The position numbers were made by a program, and so were the translations under genes. A DNA stretch of 64,000 nucleotides, taken from positions 3,823,878 through 3,887,877 of the forward strand of contig LR746264.1 of the NCBI GenBank assembly GCA_902729315.2. Direction: 5' to 3'. This document shows, piece after piece, positions 49,737 through 62,915 of the stretch. Numbering within the stretch: the first letter of the stretch is position 1; every line of letters begins with the position of its first letter. This DNA comes from Spirodela intermedia. Lineage: Eukaryota > Streptophyta > Magnoliopsida > Alismatales > Araceae. The notes under the pieces are model-generated. The model saw nothing but the letters and a program-made list of their open reading frames with translations, did not search any database and was not told the origin of the DNA.

Positions 49737-49972
49737 AGAGAGAGAGAGAGAGAGAGCGAGATAGTACTGGGCCGGACCAAACTGACCATATTGGATGGCG
49801 TGCAGCAGGCCCAACGTGGTACGTCTTCGTCTTCGTCTTCGTCTTCGCGTCTGCACTCAAGAGCCTCTTTGCCAACTCCACGTATCGGAGAACTCCTAAA
49901 CCTTCTGGCGGAGCCGAAGGGAGGCTAGTTCCCAGAGGCTAACTCCAGGGTTCTCTCTTTTCCCAGGAGGTC
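49737..49972 (+). promoter_or_regulatory. Promoter/5' leader of DGS1 with GA tract and site II-like motifs
   Basis: A GA run at 49737-49756 is followed by TGGGCC at 49768-49773 and its complement GGCCCA at 49808-49813, about 40 bp apart, then a CGTCTT hexanucleotide repeat (about 49823-49847). TGGGCC/T (site II) elements are common in promoters of plant nuclear genes for mitochondrial proteins, which suits the downstream gene. The link is inference. Confidence 0.5.
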
Positions 49973-52900
49973 ATGGCTTCGGCTCCTCCTGCTTCTGGCG
50001 CGCCCGGGAGACCGATGGCAGAGACGGGGGCCCTAGTGGTGTCTTACTCGGCGCGACTGTGGAGGACCATTCTCGCATTGCTACCTTCCTCGGATTCAAA
50101 GCTCCTTAAGGTGATCTCGGATCTCTTTTCGGGGATTTTTTCTTCTCGCGGGAGGCAACAGCGGCGGGGTGGGCGACAGTTGCGGGAGTCTGGCCTTCCC
50201 CTTCCGCTGCATTTTCACTCCGTCGAAACTTCCCTGTAAGCTTGGTCCCTCTTCTTTGTTTATTCTCGTTTTCTCCTCCAATTGACTTGGTATCTTGATG
50301 CTCTTTGACATGAAATCCGATGTGACGTTTGTCGTGGCGAAGATGGGATGGAAATTGAGCTATTTTAAATGAAATTATTCAGCTGATCCCGCAGTGTCGT
50401 TGCTGGGTTGTTTGATAACCCGGAAGCAAACTATTGAAAATCAGGAAAAAATAATGGAAAATATACAATGGTGATGAGGAAACTGCAGTATATACGTTTT
50501 CTTAAAATTCGTCTCGTCGTGATCTTTAAAGTTTCATTTTATCAACCTATGTTTGACTGGATCCGATCATTGGCCCGAGAATTTGTGAAGTTTTCTTAAT
50601 GCTTATCCAATATCGCCCATGCTCAAGGTGGTGTGAAGTCCTTTATCATAGGAACCTTCTGCCTCAGATAATTTCTCAAGTTTACTGTTAAATAATTATC
50701 TTCTTGGCTGCAGTTTAAGCTCGTAGAACTTCAGAAAAATCCTTATAGAGAGAATCTCCTGACCTTCTAAAATAATCTGTACAAATAGGGGAAGAGATAG
50801 TCATAACATTGTTGTTTGATATTCTCTATGAAAACAACCAGCAATAGACTGACTAAAACATATAAAATATCTTATCACTCGGGTGAAAAACAAGAGTCTG
50901 GGAAAATGAAAAGCAGTTGTGGAATGCTGGATGCACATGCCATACTTCATTTTACTTATGATTTTCGAAGCCGATACCATGTATGATATCATGATCTCAT
51001 TTTCTTAGGAAAAAAATTAGCTATAAGGATTTTTAATATTCTATTTATTTTCTTATGTTAATGCCTAATTTCGCTTAAATGAAAATTAGTCTGTTTTTCC
51101 GGGAATTATAAAGGAAAACTGATTTTGTGTCAATAGTTGTTTGGGAGAAAGGTTCTGAGAGATTCAAATAACTTTTTTGATGACCATGTATGCGCAGCAT
51201 GGTCCCATGTCAGATTTTGTCCATGAATTTTAATACTTAAATGCTGACTCGTAGATGGTGCCTGTGAGAGCTACTGTATTTAGTATTCCCCGAACTTCTT
51301 TTTTCTGTTTATTCATTTCTTCTTATTATTAAAAATGACCTATTTGTGATGTCCTCGTTAATGGGTTAACTTATTTATTCGTCCGGTTGACTAATGAGTG
51401 ATTAATTGATGCTTTCGAGAAACCAATGGAATGAAAGGAAACTATATCTGAACTTGAAGCCTTAGATAACCTAATGGAAAAATAGCTTCTTGATTCTGGC
51501 ACATGATGACTATGTGTACATCAATATTGAGTTTATGATCGTTGCTTATAATTATCAAATCCAGATAATGTCAGTTGTATCTATCTAGGGCCACGATTGA
51601 AGCATCTAGAGTACTTGGTATTTTAGATGACATTTTGAACCACGTCTTGTCAAGCTTACACATTATTCATAAGAGTCTGCAATTCTGGGAATCTCGAGCA
51701 GAGGTAACACCATAGTGAAATTCTCTTGAAAGTGAACAAAAAGTTGTTCTTGAACTTATTGGTAAGAGGTCCTCAAACTGGCTTTTCAGGGAACGTATGG
51801 TCAGAAAGTGTACTTTATGGTTTTTGAACGAGGACCAAAGGCATTCGTCAAGGAAACAATTCATCTGATAGGCAGACGCAGGGTTGAAGGGTCTTCAATG
51901 CAGCATCTTTATCGTTCTGCAGCTATGACAATTTCTGAAAAAATATCTGTTCTGACTAGTTTGCAAAGTTGTCTTGCCAGATTTCTTGCAGAGGTTTGCT
52001 TTCCAATTTTTTATGACCATGATGTAGACCTTTCAAGTTGAATCAATTCTTATTTTAAGATTTTCATGGAGTTTTAACCTTTGGTTCTTTTAAAATTCTC
52101 AATTTTTTTATTTTTTATTTTTTACAACCTCTTAGTTTTCCACGTTTTTAATCTTACAAAGCCTTAATTTTTCCCACCTCTTATTTTGTTTAAACTTTTT
52201 TCATTTTTACTTGCTTTATTTAAAAATTTCTATTGCATATTTGAGAAAAAATAATACTTCTTCTAAAATTACTATTAAATTGATGGAACCTAGTGCTGTG
52301 GCAGAATATATAGCGTTTTTGATACTTACATGAAATGTTATAAATCATTAAACTAATAAAAATATTCAATGCTACTTGTGAAGTGCATTGAATATTTTTA
52401 GATTTATGTAATGTACTCTTCTTGTAATATTATAGCACGACTTGGCAGTAATTTGAGTTCCTATTTGGGTACACATTTATGAGTTTAATGCAGTCCAAAG
52501 CAATGTTTGGAAAGAGAAAACGGATGTCCATAGGAATAAACCGTGTTTTATATGTTGAAGCATAGATACACTCCGTGAGAGCCCCACTTCACCTACTCGT
52601 GGATATTTATAAAGTATAGATACAGAAAAATGTTTTTGATAAAAGTGGATTCTACATTTCGTTTCCTTTAGTTATACCTCGATGCTGTATCTTAATGGTC
52701 AACGGTTTGGATGAATCGTTATAGTTTTGGATGCAGATTTATACAGAAGTCGACAAGTATGGTGAAGGCGTAGCAGTTGATCTTGAGAAGTTGTTGCCAT
52801 CACTATTGATGGCAATAAATGGCCTGTTTACTGGTCTTGAAGCATCAATTGGCCATTCTAAAGAAATCTATAAGGTCATCTTTGGATTCTTTTAATTCTT

Positions 52901-55900
52901 GACTTACATGTTTGCCATCAACTATTTTGAATATGTTTCCCTGTCAAGTGTAGGAATGATTGAATATCTGCAGATTGTATTGACAGTTATCATATTAATA
53001 TTCTTCTGATTCTTCTTGCTCTGATACATTTGTAGAGTGATCTTTCCTTCTTGGCGGATGGATGCGATTCAAGTGCCCTTTTGTTTGAGAAAATTCCTGA
53101 AATTCACGTCATAAGGTCTCAATGGACAGATACTGAGATTAGCAATGCAATCAATTTGATATATCAAAATCTGAACAGACTTGATTCATATATCTCTTTT
53201 GTCGTAAGTATATTTCTGCTGATATTTTAGCCTAGAATGCGTATTTTTATAGTTGGGACAGAATTCTGTCGAATCTTTTCATTATCAATACATTCTATGT
53301 ACCACCATTTCAGTGATACAAAATCTGATTGATGCCGGACATTTTCTTTTTGTTTTGATGAGTTAATCAAATAAAATTTCTTCATGGTAGACCAGAACAG
53401 CCTGCCGCCAGCAGTGGTAGATTGATCATGATGCTACCTTTAGGAGGAATATATATGTTACGGGATGCAAGGGAATTCGGAAGTTACTATCCCATCCTTT
53501 CTACCTGACCTTCTTGTTGAGGAGAGATGCGTTTCCTTCGGGAAAAATGTTTTCTGAGATACTTTCTATGGCCTTAAATGATGCTCTTTTATGTTCTGTA
53601 ACTAAGGTCAGCCATCTTTCAGATGAGATTTTTCTTTCAGTCTGGGAGTAAGGAACTTCTGACCTTCCATGAAAAGTAGGCCATCCTACTACTAATCGAT
53701 TTTTGCCCTCATTTTTCGTACATTAGCCAGCTTTAATTTTTTCATGTCTTTTCTTATCTCAGTGTTCCTTTTATAAAATCATTTTGGATTCTTCGCCTGC
53801 CTATTCAACTGAAAATGTCCTTGGTAGTCCCAGATTTTCACATGACTAAAGAAGAAGATCATCCGTAAAGATTCTTTCATGAACTCATCTCGTTACTCTC
53901 TTTTTAATGGTTTCAATTCACGTATAGAATTAAAGGTCACAGAAAAAAAGACTTCAGCGTGTACTAAGTGTTAAAATATATTTTGTTTATAAAGAATTAC
54001 TCGTAAGTTTGTTTGGTTTCTCTTTTTTAGTGTAGGGAAAAGTTATCTTCATCATTACTTATTGTTATGGCTTTTTATGCCATTAAAGATGGCTGCAGCT
54101 ATAGAAACTAAAAATTGGATTAATAATTTTTGGGTTAAAAGAGTAAATTGCCTAAATTGGGCAATGGTGTCCTGTCCACCACTTGATCCTACCCAACAAT
54201 CCTGATTTTGGACCGGTATCAACTTTTCGGAGTTGATTCTGCTCTTATAAAATATTGCATGGATAGTGATATTTCCAGTATTTAACGTACTGAGCAGATA
54301 GGTGTAGTGACTCGTTGGAATTGGTGGGTATCCTGATGTATGGATGGGGTCGTGGTTAATTTGTGTTTGCATTTTGGGTGATTTTACTAAAACTTAAAAT
54401 TGGGTTGCTGGTTTGAGTAATATATTGCTAAAGCTTTGGTAATATATTTTTCTAATTAAAATAAATAAATGAACCTTGTGCATTCTAACATGGTAGATTC
54501 AGATAATAGTGACTATTTGTGGAATATATGCCACAACAGTGGCCTAATTTGAATTGCCAGTTCAGGTAGTTCAGGTAAGGTTTTGAAAAGATACTTGGTT
54601 CACAAATGATATTGTAGGCCCACCAGCTGTGGATCATTGGAGAATGCTAATTTAAGCGTTATCTTTATTATTGTAATTGGTTTATCTCTTTAAATTAAGA
54701 TTCCACACATATCGGCTACAAAAACGTAGAACATAAATGCAGTTTTACTAGTAAGGATATCTGTCCATGTTCATCCCAACATTGACATAACCTGCACAAT
54801 AATTCATTTCTTCCGACCTCTAATGAAGATGTCAGTTCCTGGCAGTCTGTAGTAGTCAATTGCATAAACTCACTCCAAGCACCAAATTTAGTCCTGTGTT
54901 TTTAAATTGTCCCTAAATTTTGTTGAGGATATTGCATTGAAATCCTTACATTCAGGGATGCTGTGTTCTTCTTGTACAGGTTTCCAAATGCCAGAAACCA
55001 AGTAGAATGAATTTGTACTGGTTACAGTATACCTGTGGTGCTGTTGGTCTCTCCTTATGTACAATCTGGCTTTTACGCCACAGTAGACTGATGGGAAGTT
55101 CTGATATTGACAACTGGGTCCGAGAAGCAAAGGAGTCCACAAATGCATTTTGGAAAAGTCATGTGGAACAGCCGGTAAGTTATTTATTCCGTTTTTCTCT
55201 TGACGTTTTAGCATTTCTTAGACTGTCATTGGGGTGCTACAGTATTCCACTTTTTAAACTTTTAGTTGTCTTCTGAATTTGGATTACATCTTAAACTTGT
55301 GTGCTAAACTTATTGTATCGGTTTTGCACCTGAAGCAACCAAGGTGATACTCAGCCACCCAACACTCTAGCGACCAGGAAAGATGCTCAGCTCAGTTATT
55401 CTTTAAATAAACTAAAAAATAGAGTAGTTGTTGCATATGAAGATGAGTCAACTAGATGCATACAAATGCATAATACTCAAATTAAAACAATTAATGTTCT
55501 TATCAAAGTATTCATCAATGGCATAAATAAAATAAATTTGAATGAAACAACTAGTATAAATTGAAAAAATGTTTCATGTTTGGCATTTCATTCATCACAT
55601 GCTTGCTCAAGGTAAGAGCATTGCGCATGTCTGAAAGTACACTGTTGACCTGAAGATAAGTTAGGATTCAGGTTGATTGTAATGAATATCTGGTCTTGAT
55701 AGAAATGCAAGCACCAGGCCTCTCACGTGAGCTGCCTTGTGGCTGCTTCACGTTAGCAGTGAACGTTCCATCTTTTAAACTGGTAAAAAAAAGGATTATC
55801 ATCATCCTCTTCTGCGTTTCGGTATGCTATCTATTAACTAGCTTTGGTGGATGATAAATACTGCTGACTTCTGTCCAGCAAATTAACTTTTTGCTAGGAA

Positions 55901-58900
55901 AATTTCTATAAAATTATCCATCTTTATCAATGGCTGCTTAACTGTAGTTTCCTTCCATTAATACAGTAGGTCCCCGCTGCTTGAAACACCAAATATCTGG
56001 GTACACGCTGCAGCTTGTTATTTTATCAGTTTCATTCCCATTTCGTTAGGTTGTCAAACCCTATGGAACCCTTTTCTTTTTCAGGTTCTTTAACTTCCAG
56101 GATGTTGTTCAGCTATTCCTAATTCTTCACTCACATTGCTTTCTGTTGTATAGAGCAGTAGGCTACGTAATTGTCTATACTTTTGATAGTGCAGTCAACT
56201 TCATGAAGGTACATATTTGCGGAATTCAGAGAAACTCGACATTTATTTGCGAATACAAACAAAGTGTGACCTGGTAACTGGACCCTTTAAATCATCTAGA
56301 GGGCCAAGGAGCGCCACCCGTGCCATGTCTGCATCAATCCTGTTGTAAATGTGACGCAATCCTGCACTAGCGTTCCCCAAAACTTGAAAAATCCCACTCT
56401 CAATCCCCTTTTACGACCTTGCTCACATAGTTGTGGGCCATAATCCATGGCCATCTTTTGTTTTTTTTTTTGATTTTATTGTTCAAGTGCAAGTCCATGA
56501 AATGGTGACGTATGGTTGCATGTGACCTGCTTGCCTAAGGTTAAGCCTCCCATTGTCAAAGTTGAACTTAATATTTTGAGAGAGAAAGACGTTCTTATTT
56601 ACAGATTTATTGGTTGTTTTTATTATAACAGCTATTTTATTATTGTATAGTTGCTTTTTATGTGACGATTATATTTATTTTGCTCAAGTACTTGATCTCT
56701 CTGGAATGTGTAGCTTTGTGGCATAGGGACCCATTTATTAATATTCCAAATTTTGTACAGTTTTGTGCCGTCCTTTTTACTCTATTGTCGTCATTTGACA
56801 GCTTCTCTCTATAAGAGATGAACTCTTTGAGACGTTCAGGAGGAGGCACAAAGGTGTAATTGAGCACGAGGATGTGCAATTAAGTGCAAATTCTCTTCAC
56901 AGGTTAGACTCCTAATTGAGTTTGTGCTCCCTATTTTATTCATAAATCTGTTAAGTTTGGTGTTCAGTTATTAGCTGGTTATTCTTGTCATATCCTGAAA
57001 AATAATTCATCCTATTATCAAGTTCAACGTTCTGAGTCTTTTGCGAAACTGTGGCGACATTGACTTCAAATGTTTGGATACATGCTCCTTTTGCTGTTTT
57101 AATTTTGTTGCTTGCTCACTATCATTGTATAGGAACAAATTCTTCCAAGATATCACGGTTGCTCACCTGAGCGAGGGAAATCTTCTTCCCTCACTCCAGG
57201 GTTTCTGTACCGCATATGATGGTCACACTAATGAGCTGGGTTGGATTAGGGAAAGTTTTCAAAGTCCTTGTTGTCTTCTTACTTGGGACATAGTAAAGGG
57301 GCAATCAGAAAATTGTCTGTGATGCTTGATATTTTTTTTCATACGAACTACAACAACTGTATAGGTGAGACTTGAACAAGCTCAAAAAAATCCTGTGCAT
57401 TCAAGTTAAGTTATTTATTATGTGACAGATGTGCTTCTAATGCCACTGAGAAGAAATAGCCTTATTAATAAGCCTTCTTCCCTAAACTGAAGGTATAATC
57501 ATGTTCTTTGATGTTGCTTTTAGTGACTCCAATCAAGTTTCTTATCAACCTAATGACAGGTTTACAAGAATGGCTAATACAAGTAATGAACTTAATCGTG
57601 CAGGCTGTAACTCAATGAAGAGGAACTCTCCAGGATGCCCCTAAGTTATGCAACTAAACACCCACGGTTCCGTTAGACCTAAAATGTTTATGAAGAGAAA
57701 TGTTCTCTGTATAAAAAAACTGAGAAGCGTAAATTTCGTCCTTGGATGGATCCTTTTTTGGAAGATACCTCATACCCCATATCATTATTTTCAGGGAAGT
57801 CAATGGTTGAAACTTTAATAATCACGAGCTGGTAGTTGGAAAACTTGATTGAAAGTAATCTAACGTGGTACTGGCTGTTTCTAACTCAGATTGGTGTGTT
57901 CATGGATGAATCACCCAATTTGATCCTATACCATTACAAACTGCCGAATATAGTGGAAAGTAGCGGGCATTTTCCTATTTGCTAACCTGATCTTGGTTTT
58001 AACTTGAAGTTGAAGAACAAGGCCTTATAAAAGGGTATGATCCTCATAAAAGTTTGTTGAATGCATTGAACAAACTTGTCAAATATGCTTTATTCCATAG
58101 AAAATATGCTTCATTCTATAAAGTCGTCATTCGCAAGAACTCTCAAATGGACTCCATCTTATAGACTTATTAAATAAACTTCAACTATAAAAACTCAGAA
58201 ATGGGTTTTATCTCAGGAACTTGCTCAATGTGTTTTATCTGTCATCTCTCATGGGCTTTGTCACTTATTTAAAATTCTCTCTAGTTGCGTATGCAATGGA
58301 ATTTTATTTATTTTACTGCGTTTTTCTAGTAAATACTTGAAAGTATTCCTCTTTAAACAGATAATTAGCGTTGATTTCAGTCAGTAAAGAGGATCCAAAT
58401 CTTAAAGAACCTAGAAAGCCCATGACGGGAACAAAAATAAAAAACTTGAAGCAATCCTTTTGTGAGGATGAGTAAATACACCTTTATTCTTTAAATTAAG
58501 CTTTTACAACCACCGCTCAGTAGAGATTCTCACATTGACAAAACATGCATTCAACCTCATTTCCGAAGTCATTGTGGGTATTCTGTCCTATGGCGTCCAA
58601 TGTAGCATGATAATTCGCCTGCCAAATCTTGCTATCAGCAAAGTGGATCACTTGTTCTTTTGGGTGTAGATGTACATCGTTGACCACATAAGTTCACGTT
58701 CACGTATGTCTAGGGACTGCAAGATCAGATACTTTACAGGCTTTACATTTCTACTATACCAACTTGGTATCTGACCAGCTATGTCATCATCATTATCCTC
58801 ATAACCCTTACTCTGTCGTAGGCAATCAGGCGCTCCCTAGAATGTTCAGATGACTACATGAAGTTTTTTGACTAATTGCCTTCCTATTGGTAGCTGTGTA

Positions 58901-61900
58901 GCGTGTGGTAAAGGACGGTCAAGGTTAGGTTGAATGGAATCAGTCACACATCATATGGCCAGTGGGCAAGTAGAAATATTGCATCATCCTTTGAAATCCA
59001 GCAACCAGTAAAGAACCCAGATGGCAACTGTACTAGACTACACTGTATTCTAATACGTAACGTGGGGAACCACCGATTGCCAGGCTTGGAATTTCACTGG
59101 ATATCTTCACCTTAACAGACCCATTCACCTCTCCATAATTCTTTTTACTTTTGCCCAAAAATCTTTTATTTTAAAGGGGTCATCTTATGGACATCCCGTA
59201 TAATGCCAAATGTTAGTCCACGTATACCATGTCGCTTTATCTGGTTCGTACTTAGTCTTCTTCATCATCAGCAAACTATGGTTACTTAAACTTCCAGTAC
59301 ATTACATCCGCTAAAGCAGTTGTACTTTCCTATGTTGCCTTTCAGGATGTTATTAGCATTCAGTGAGCAGACAAAGGGCCAAAAGTTTCCAGAGGATGCA
59401 TCAGATCAGGAAATGCTTGAAATTGTGATGTCTAGGTAATTCATCTTATTATAAACTACTTATGCCAAAGCTGTTGAATTTTATTGTTTCCAAATAAGCG
59501 TCTTCCTTTATTGTAGCTATTAACATGGTCTATATTTCTTCTTTTTATGAAACTAACTCGTGATATTTTTCTCTTTATATTTCCAATATAAGAATGCACA
59601 CTTGTTTAGGTGCATGAAGAAATCTTTCAACTTGGATGCAAATATTTTCCTTGAGGGTCATAAAGCCTGTTATGATTTATAGTGAGCAGATAGGCATGCT
59701 TCTGCTCGTTCCCATTCGTTGACTGGGTCCATCATGCTTCTTTCCCTGGTTTCATTTCATATAAACTGAGCAAAGCAAGGGGAGGATGTCCTTCCCAAAA
59801 TTTTATGTGTCTGTACTTTTATCCATTTCCATCATTTGGAGAACCTAAATTTTGATGGATGCTCTTGTAGGGTAAATTAAGGAAATGTACCTTCCATGGT
59901 TTACTGATCCTTCTGATCTTCATTTGCAGTCCTTTTTCATCAGATGTTAGCATGCTTAAAATTTTATATTTTTTTTTTTATCAAGTTTTAAGGATAGTAA
60001 GCAAAATATTAGAGTATTTGAGGAAGTATGCAGACTATAGATCATGGGGTGCAAATATGTCTTGTACGTGGTCAGAAGGATCAATATTATGTCATTTTAT
60101 GCAGCGGTTCCTTGCTTCATTTCAGGATACCCACATATACTCCTAAATAACAGTTGTATTGAACCAAATTGTTATATGAATTTTGCGTTCGTCAGGGACA
60201 TCTTCTTGGTTTTGAATGGATCAGTAAGTTTACATTACTGACTCAATCAATGAACTTGCATCTGTTTATGAATTTAACCCAGTATGATAAACTTTATTCA
60301 AATCGTGAGGAGTTGAATCAAGTCTTTTGATCAATTTTCTTGATATAATGTGTCTGTCAATGATACTCGCTTAGTAAGCTGCTGGCAGCACTATTGAGGA
60401 GATAGACGAGTTAAGACTGAAATTGGATTTTTTGTTTTCTTCGCTTGGGTTGGATGCCAATTGTGGTTGATTTGTTTTGGAATCTCTTCTTTTGGTTAAA
60501 CTTCTGTCAAGGGCTGGGGCCTTATTTCATCTGCTCCTCATAACTTCAGTAAAAAGTTCATAAGGTGTAGTTCAGGGAGTAAGTTTGTAAATTAGTGCCT
60601 AATGCTAGCCAAAGCTGCATAACGCAGCCAAATGTCGCTTACAGGAGATGCGAAATGCTCTGTGTTTACCTTCCATTTTAACACAGTCATTTGATCATCT
60701 CACTATTTTTTTTGAACGGTAGTTTCTGATTGATGAGTGCTCTAGCTAGCAAAAGACAATAAGGATCTTGATTATGTTGAACATTCACACATGAATCCTT
60801 GTATAATGTCTTTTCCAATATCCTTTGCTTCTTGACGTGATATTGGTTACATTTGCTGAATTTACTGGCAATAAGCCCATTCAATTCAATATGGATCAGA
60901 ATCAGATGGCCTGTTTAAGAGCCCCTTGTTGTTTTGCTTCCTGTTTAGTTAGGAGGAAAATTAATTTTAGTCAAAAGTTTCGTGGATTTGCTGAGAGGGC
61001 TATGAGAAGCTACCTCAGTACATGTTTGCAATTGATCCAAGAAGTTGCATGATAGGGACAGTGAACTATGCTTTTGTTCTGTCTTTCATTCGTTGTATGT
61101 TTCTGGCCTCCTGTATCTTACTATACAAATCTTATTTAACATTTGTTTTCACCTTCAGATATGAGAAGGAGCTGATGCATCCACTTCAAAATCTAATTGG
61201 TGGTGAGCTTCCCCGTGCTTTGCTCATTCAGGTACGACTTCGGATTTGTTGCCCTGCTTTACATTTATGCAAAATTCACTTCGGTCACCCATGCTACCTT
61301 ACAATTGCAGGTTCAGAAGCTCAAACTTGATGTTGAGACGTAAGTGATGTATCTTTCATTTTACTATTCTGTCAAAGAATTGGTTCTTTTCCAATTGACT
61401 TTGAATGATTTTTCTCCTTGCCAGAGCTATGCTGGAACTAGATCAGATTCTTAAAGCAAACGAAATAAACTTTGCAATTCTCGCTGCTCTCCCAGCCTTC
61501 TTCCTCTCTGTTCTTTTGGTCATGCTGGTACGAGCTTGGTTAAGAAAGGTGAGGAAATTATTCCTTATGTATATGTGTTATCTTGTTTTTCGCTTAGTGC
61601 CCATGGAGAAGTTTCCTTTGATATGCTAACCTAAACATGTGTTGATTTGTTACATGGTTCAATCCATGTCAGGGGTTTCTTTTTTTTTTATCATGATTTC
61701 TTCAAACATTTTAATTCTATATATGTTAAAATGGATTCTAATGTGCACGATTTTTAGGGAGTTGCATGAAAATCTCATTTTTTTATTCCTATGGTGACAA
61801 AGATGAATAACATTGCGACCCATAATCTAGTTTTCATGAATTATCTCCAGTAAAGTAAAAAAATTGTGCCTAAAGGTTGCGTTGATAGCGTTATTTTGAC

Positions 61901-62915
61901 TTGCTTCATCAAATCTGGGATTCTATGGTGATTCTATGGTAATCCCCTTGTTTATTCAGGACAAAGGGGCAGAGGGTCGTGGAAGAGCAGCCCGTATCCA
62001 AAGAAGACTTCTTGTTGTTGACGTTGAGAAAAAGATAATGCAGTTTCAGATGTGCATGGATCAAGGACTGGTAAATATGTTAAACCCTAACCAATCATCT
62101 CCTCATCGAGTCAGTCGTTGTTTCAACAAGTAGTGCAGTTCATGTTACTGACAGTTTTCCAACAGTTCGTACTGATTTTGTCACACTGGAATCGTGTTCT
62201 CTTTTTTACTATTTAAAGCATACTGAGATATTTTCGTCTCAAAAAATGCTTCAATGTGGGCCTCAGGAAATGATCAGCCAGATGCAATAATTTTTAGTTC
62301 CGGTGAATGTAAAAATAATTCTAAAATAAGTAAAGGAGTGAGGACTGTTTTTATACTCTACTGTGACGATATATATCAAATCATCCGAATGTTTGATCAC
62401 TATCTGAGTAGAAAAGGGTAAGAATTCATAAACGAGCTGGAAAATGGTCTCGTCAATTAGTCAACCTTATGATTTTATGCTTTGTCACAAACCCCTAAAC
62501 CCCATAAACCCTGAACAACTTCTGCTGGATCTGACATGGAGCCTCTATTTACCAGGAAGAAGATGCCCGGTGCATATTTGGCTTAGTCCTTTACCAGCTG
62601 GATCGCCTCTACAAAGCTGTAGAAGGACACGCCAAGGCAACCAGTGAATGGTCGAGGTTTGGGATATCAACTTGCTTTCTTCTTGTTCACACTAATGTGC
62701 TTATTTTTCTAACTCAGAAAAAGCTCAATTGCTCATTCTCAATTCAGAAATAAAACCGCATTCAATTTCTCAGCCAAAGTCCCCTTTTTTATAGCTTGAA
62801 ACGCGACATCATTGACCTCGGGAAGCCTGGATTGCCGACCCCATACAAGCTGGCGTTGACTTCCCGAATCGGGCATGTCTATGACTGCATGCTTCCATCC
62901 CCCAGGCGGGTCTGA
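49973..62915 (+). CDS. DGS1: DGS1 (DGD1 suppressor 1) / NCA2-family mitochondrial outer-membrane protein, 672 aa
   Basis: Exons 49973-50235, 51589-51703, 51790-51993, 52737-52874, 53036-53203, 53421-53606, 54980-55174, 56802-56902, 59346-59435, 61159-61231, 61311-61339, 61425-61548, 61960-62070, 62556-62656, 62795-62915 (2019 bp, all phases match, stop TGA). The start has G at -3 and +4. Conserved NCA2-type segments include LPLPLHFHSVETSL, YGQKVYFMVFERGPKAF, GSSDIDNWVREAKEST, LLSIRDELFETFRRRHKG, SLHRMLLAFSEQTKGQ, RYEKELMHPLQNLIGGELPR, QVQKLKLDVETAM and ARIQRRLLVVDVEKKI. Two membrane segments lie at about 370-391 (LYWLQYTCGAVGLSLCTIWLL) and 537-556 (FAILAALPAFFLSVLLVMLV). Arabidopsis DGS1 sits in the mitochondrial outer membrane, interacts with MICOS/TOM components and affects galactolipid/phospholipid homeostasis. 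Exon 6 (53421-53606) was placed by phase and coding appearance and is the least certain; without it the protein is 610 aa. Confidence 0.93.
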
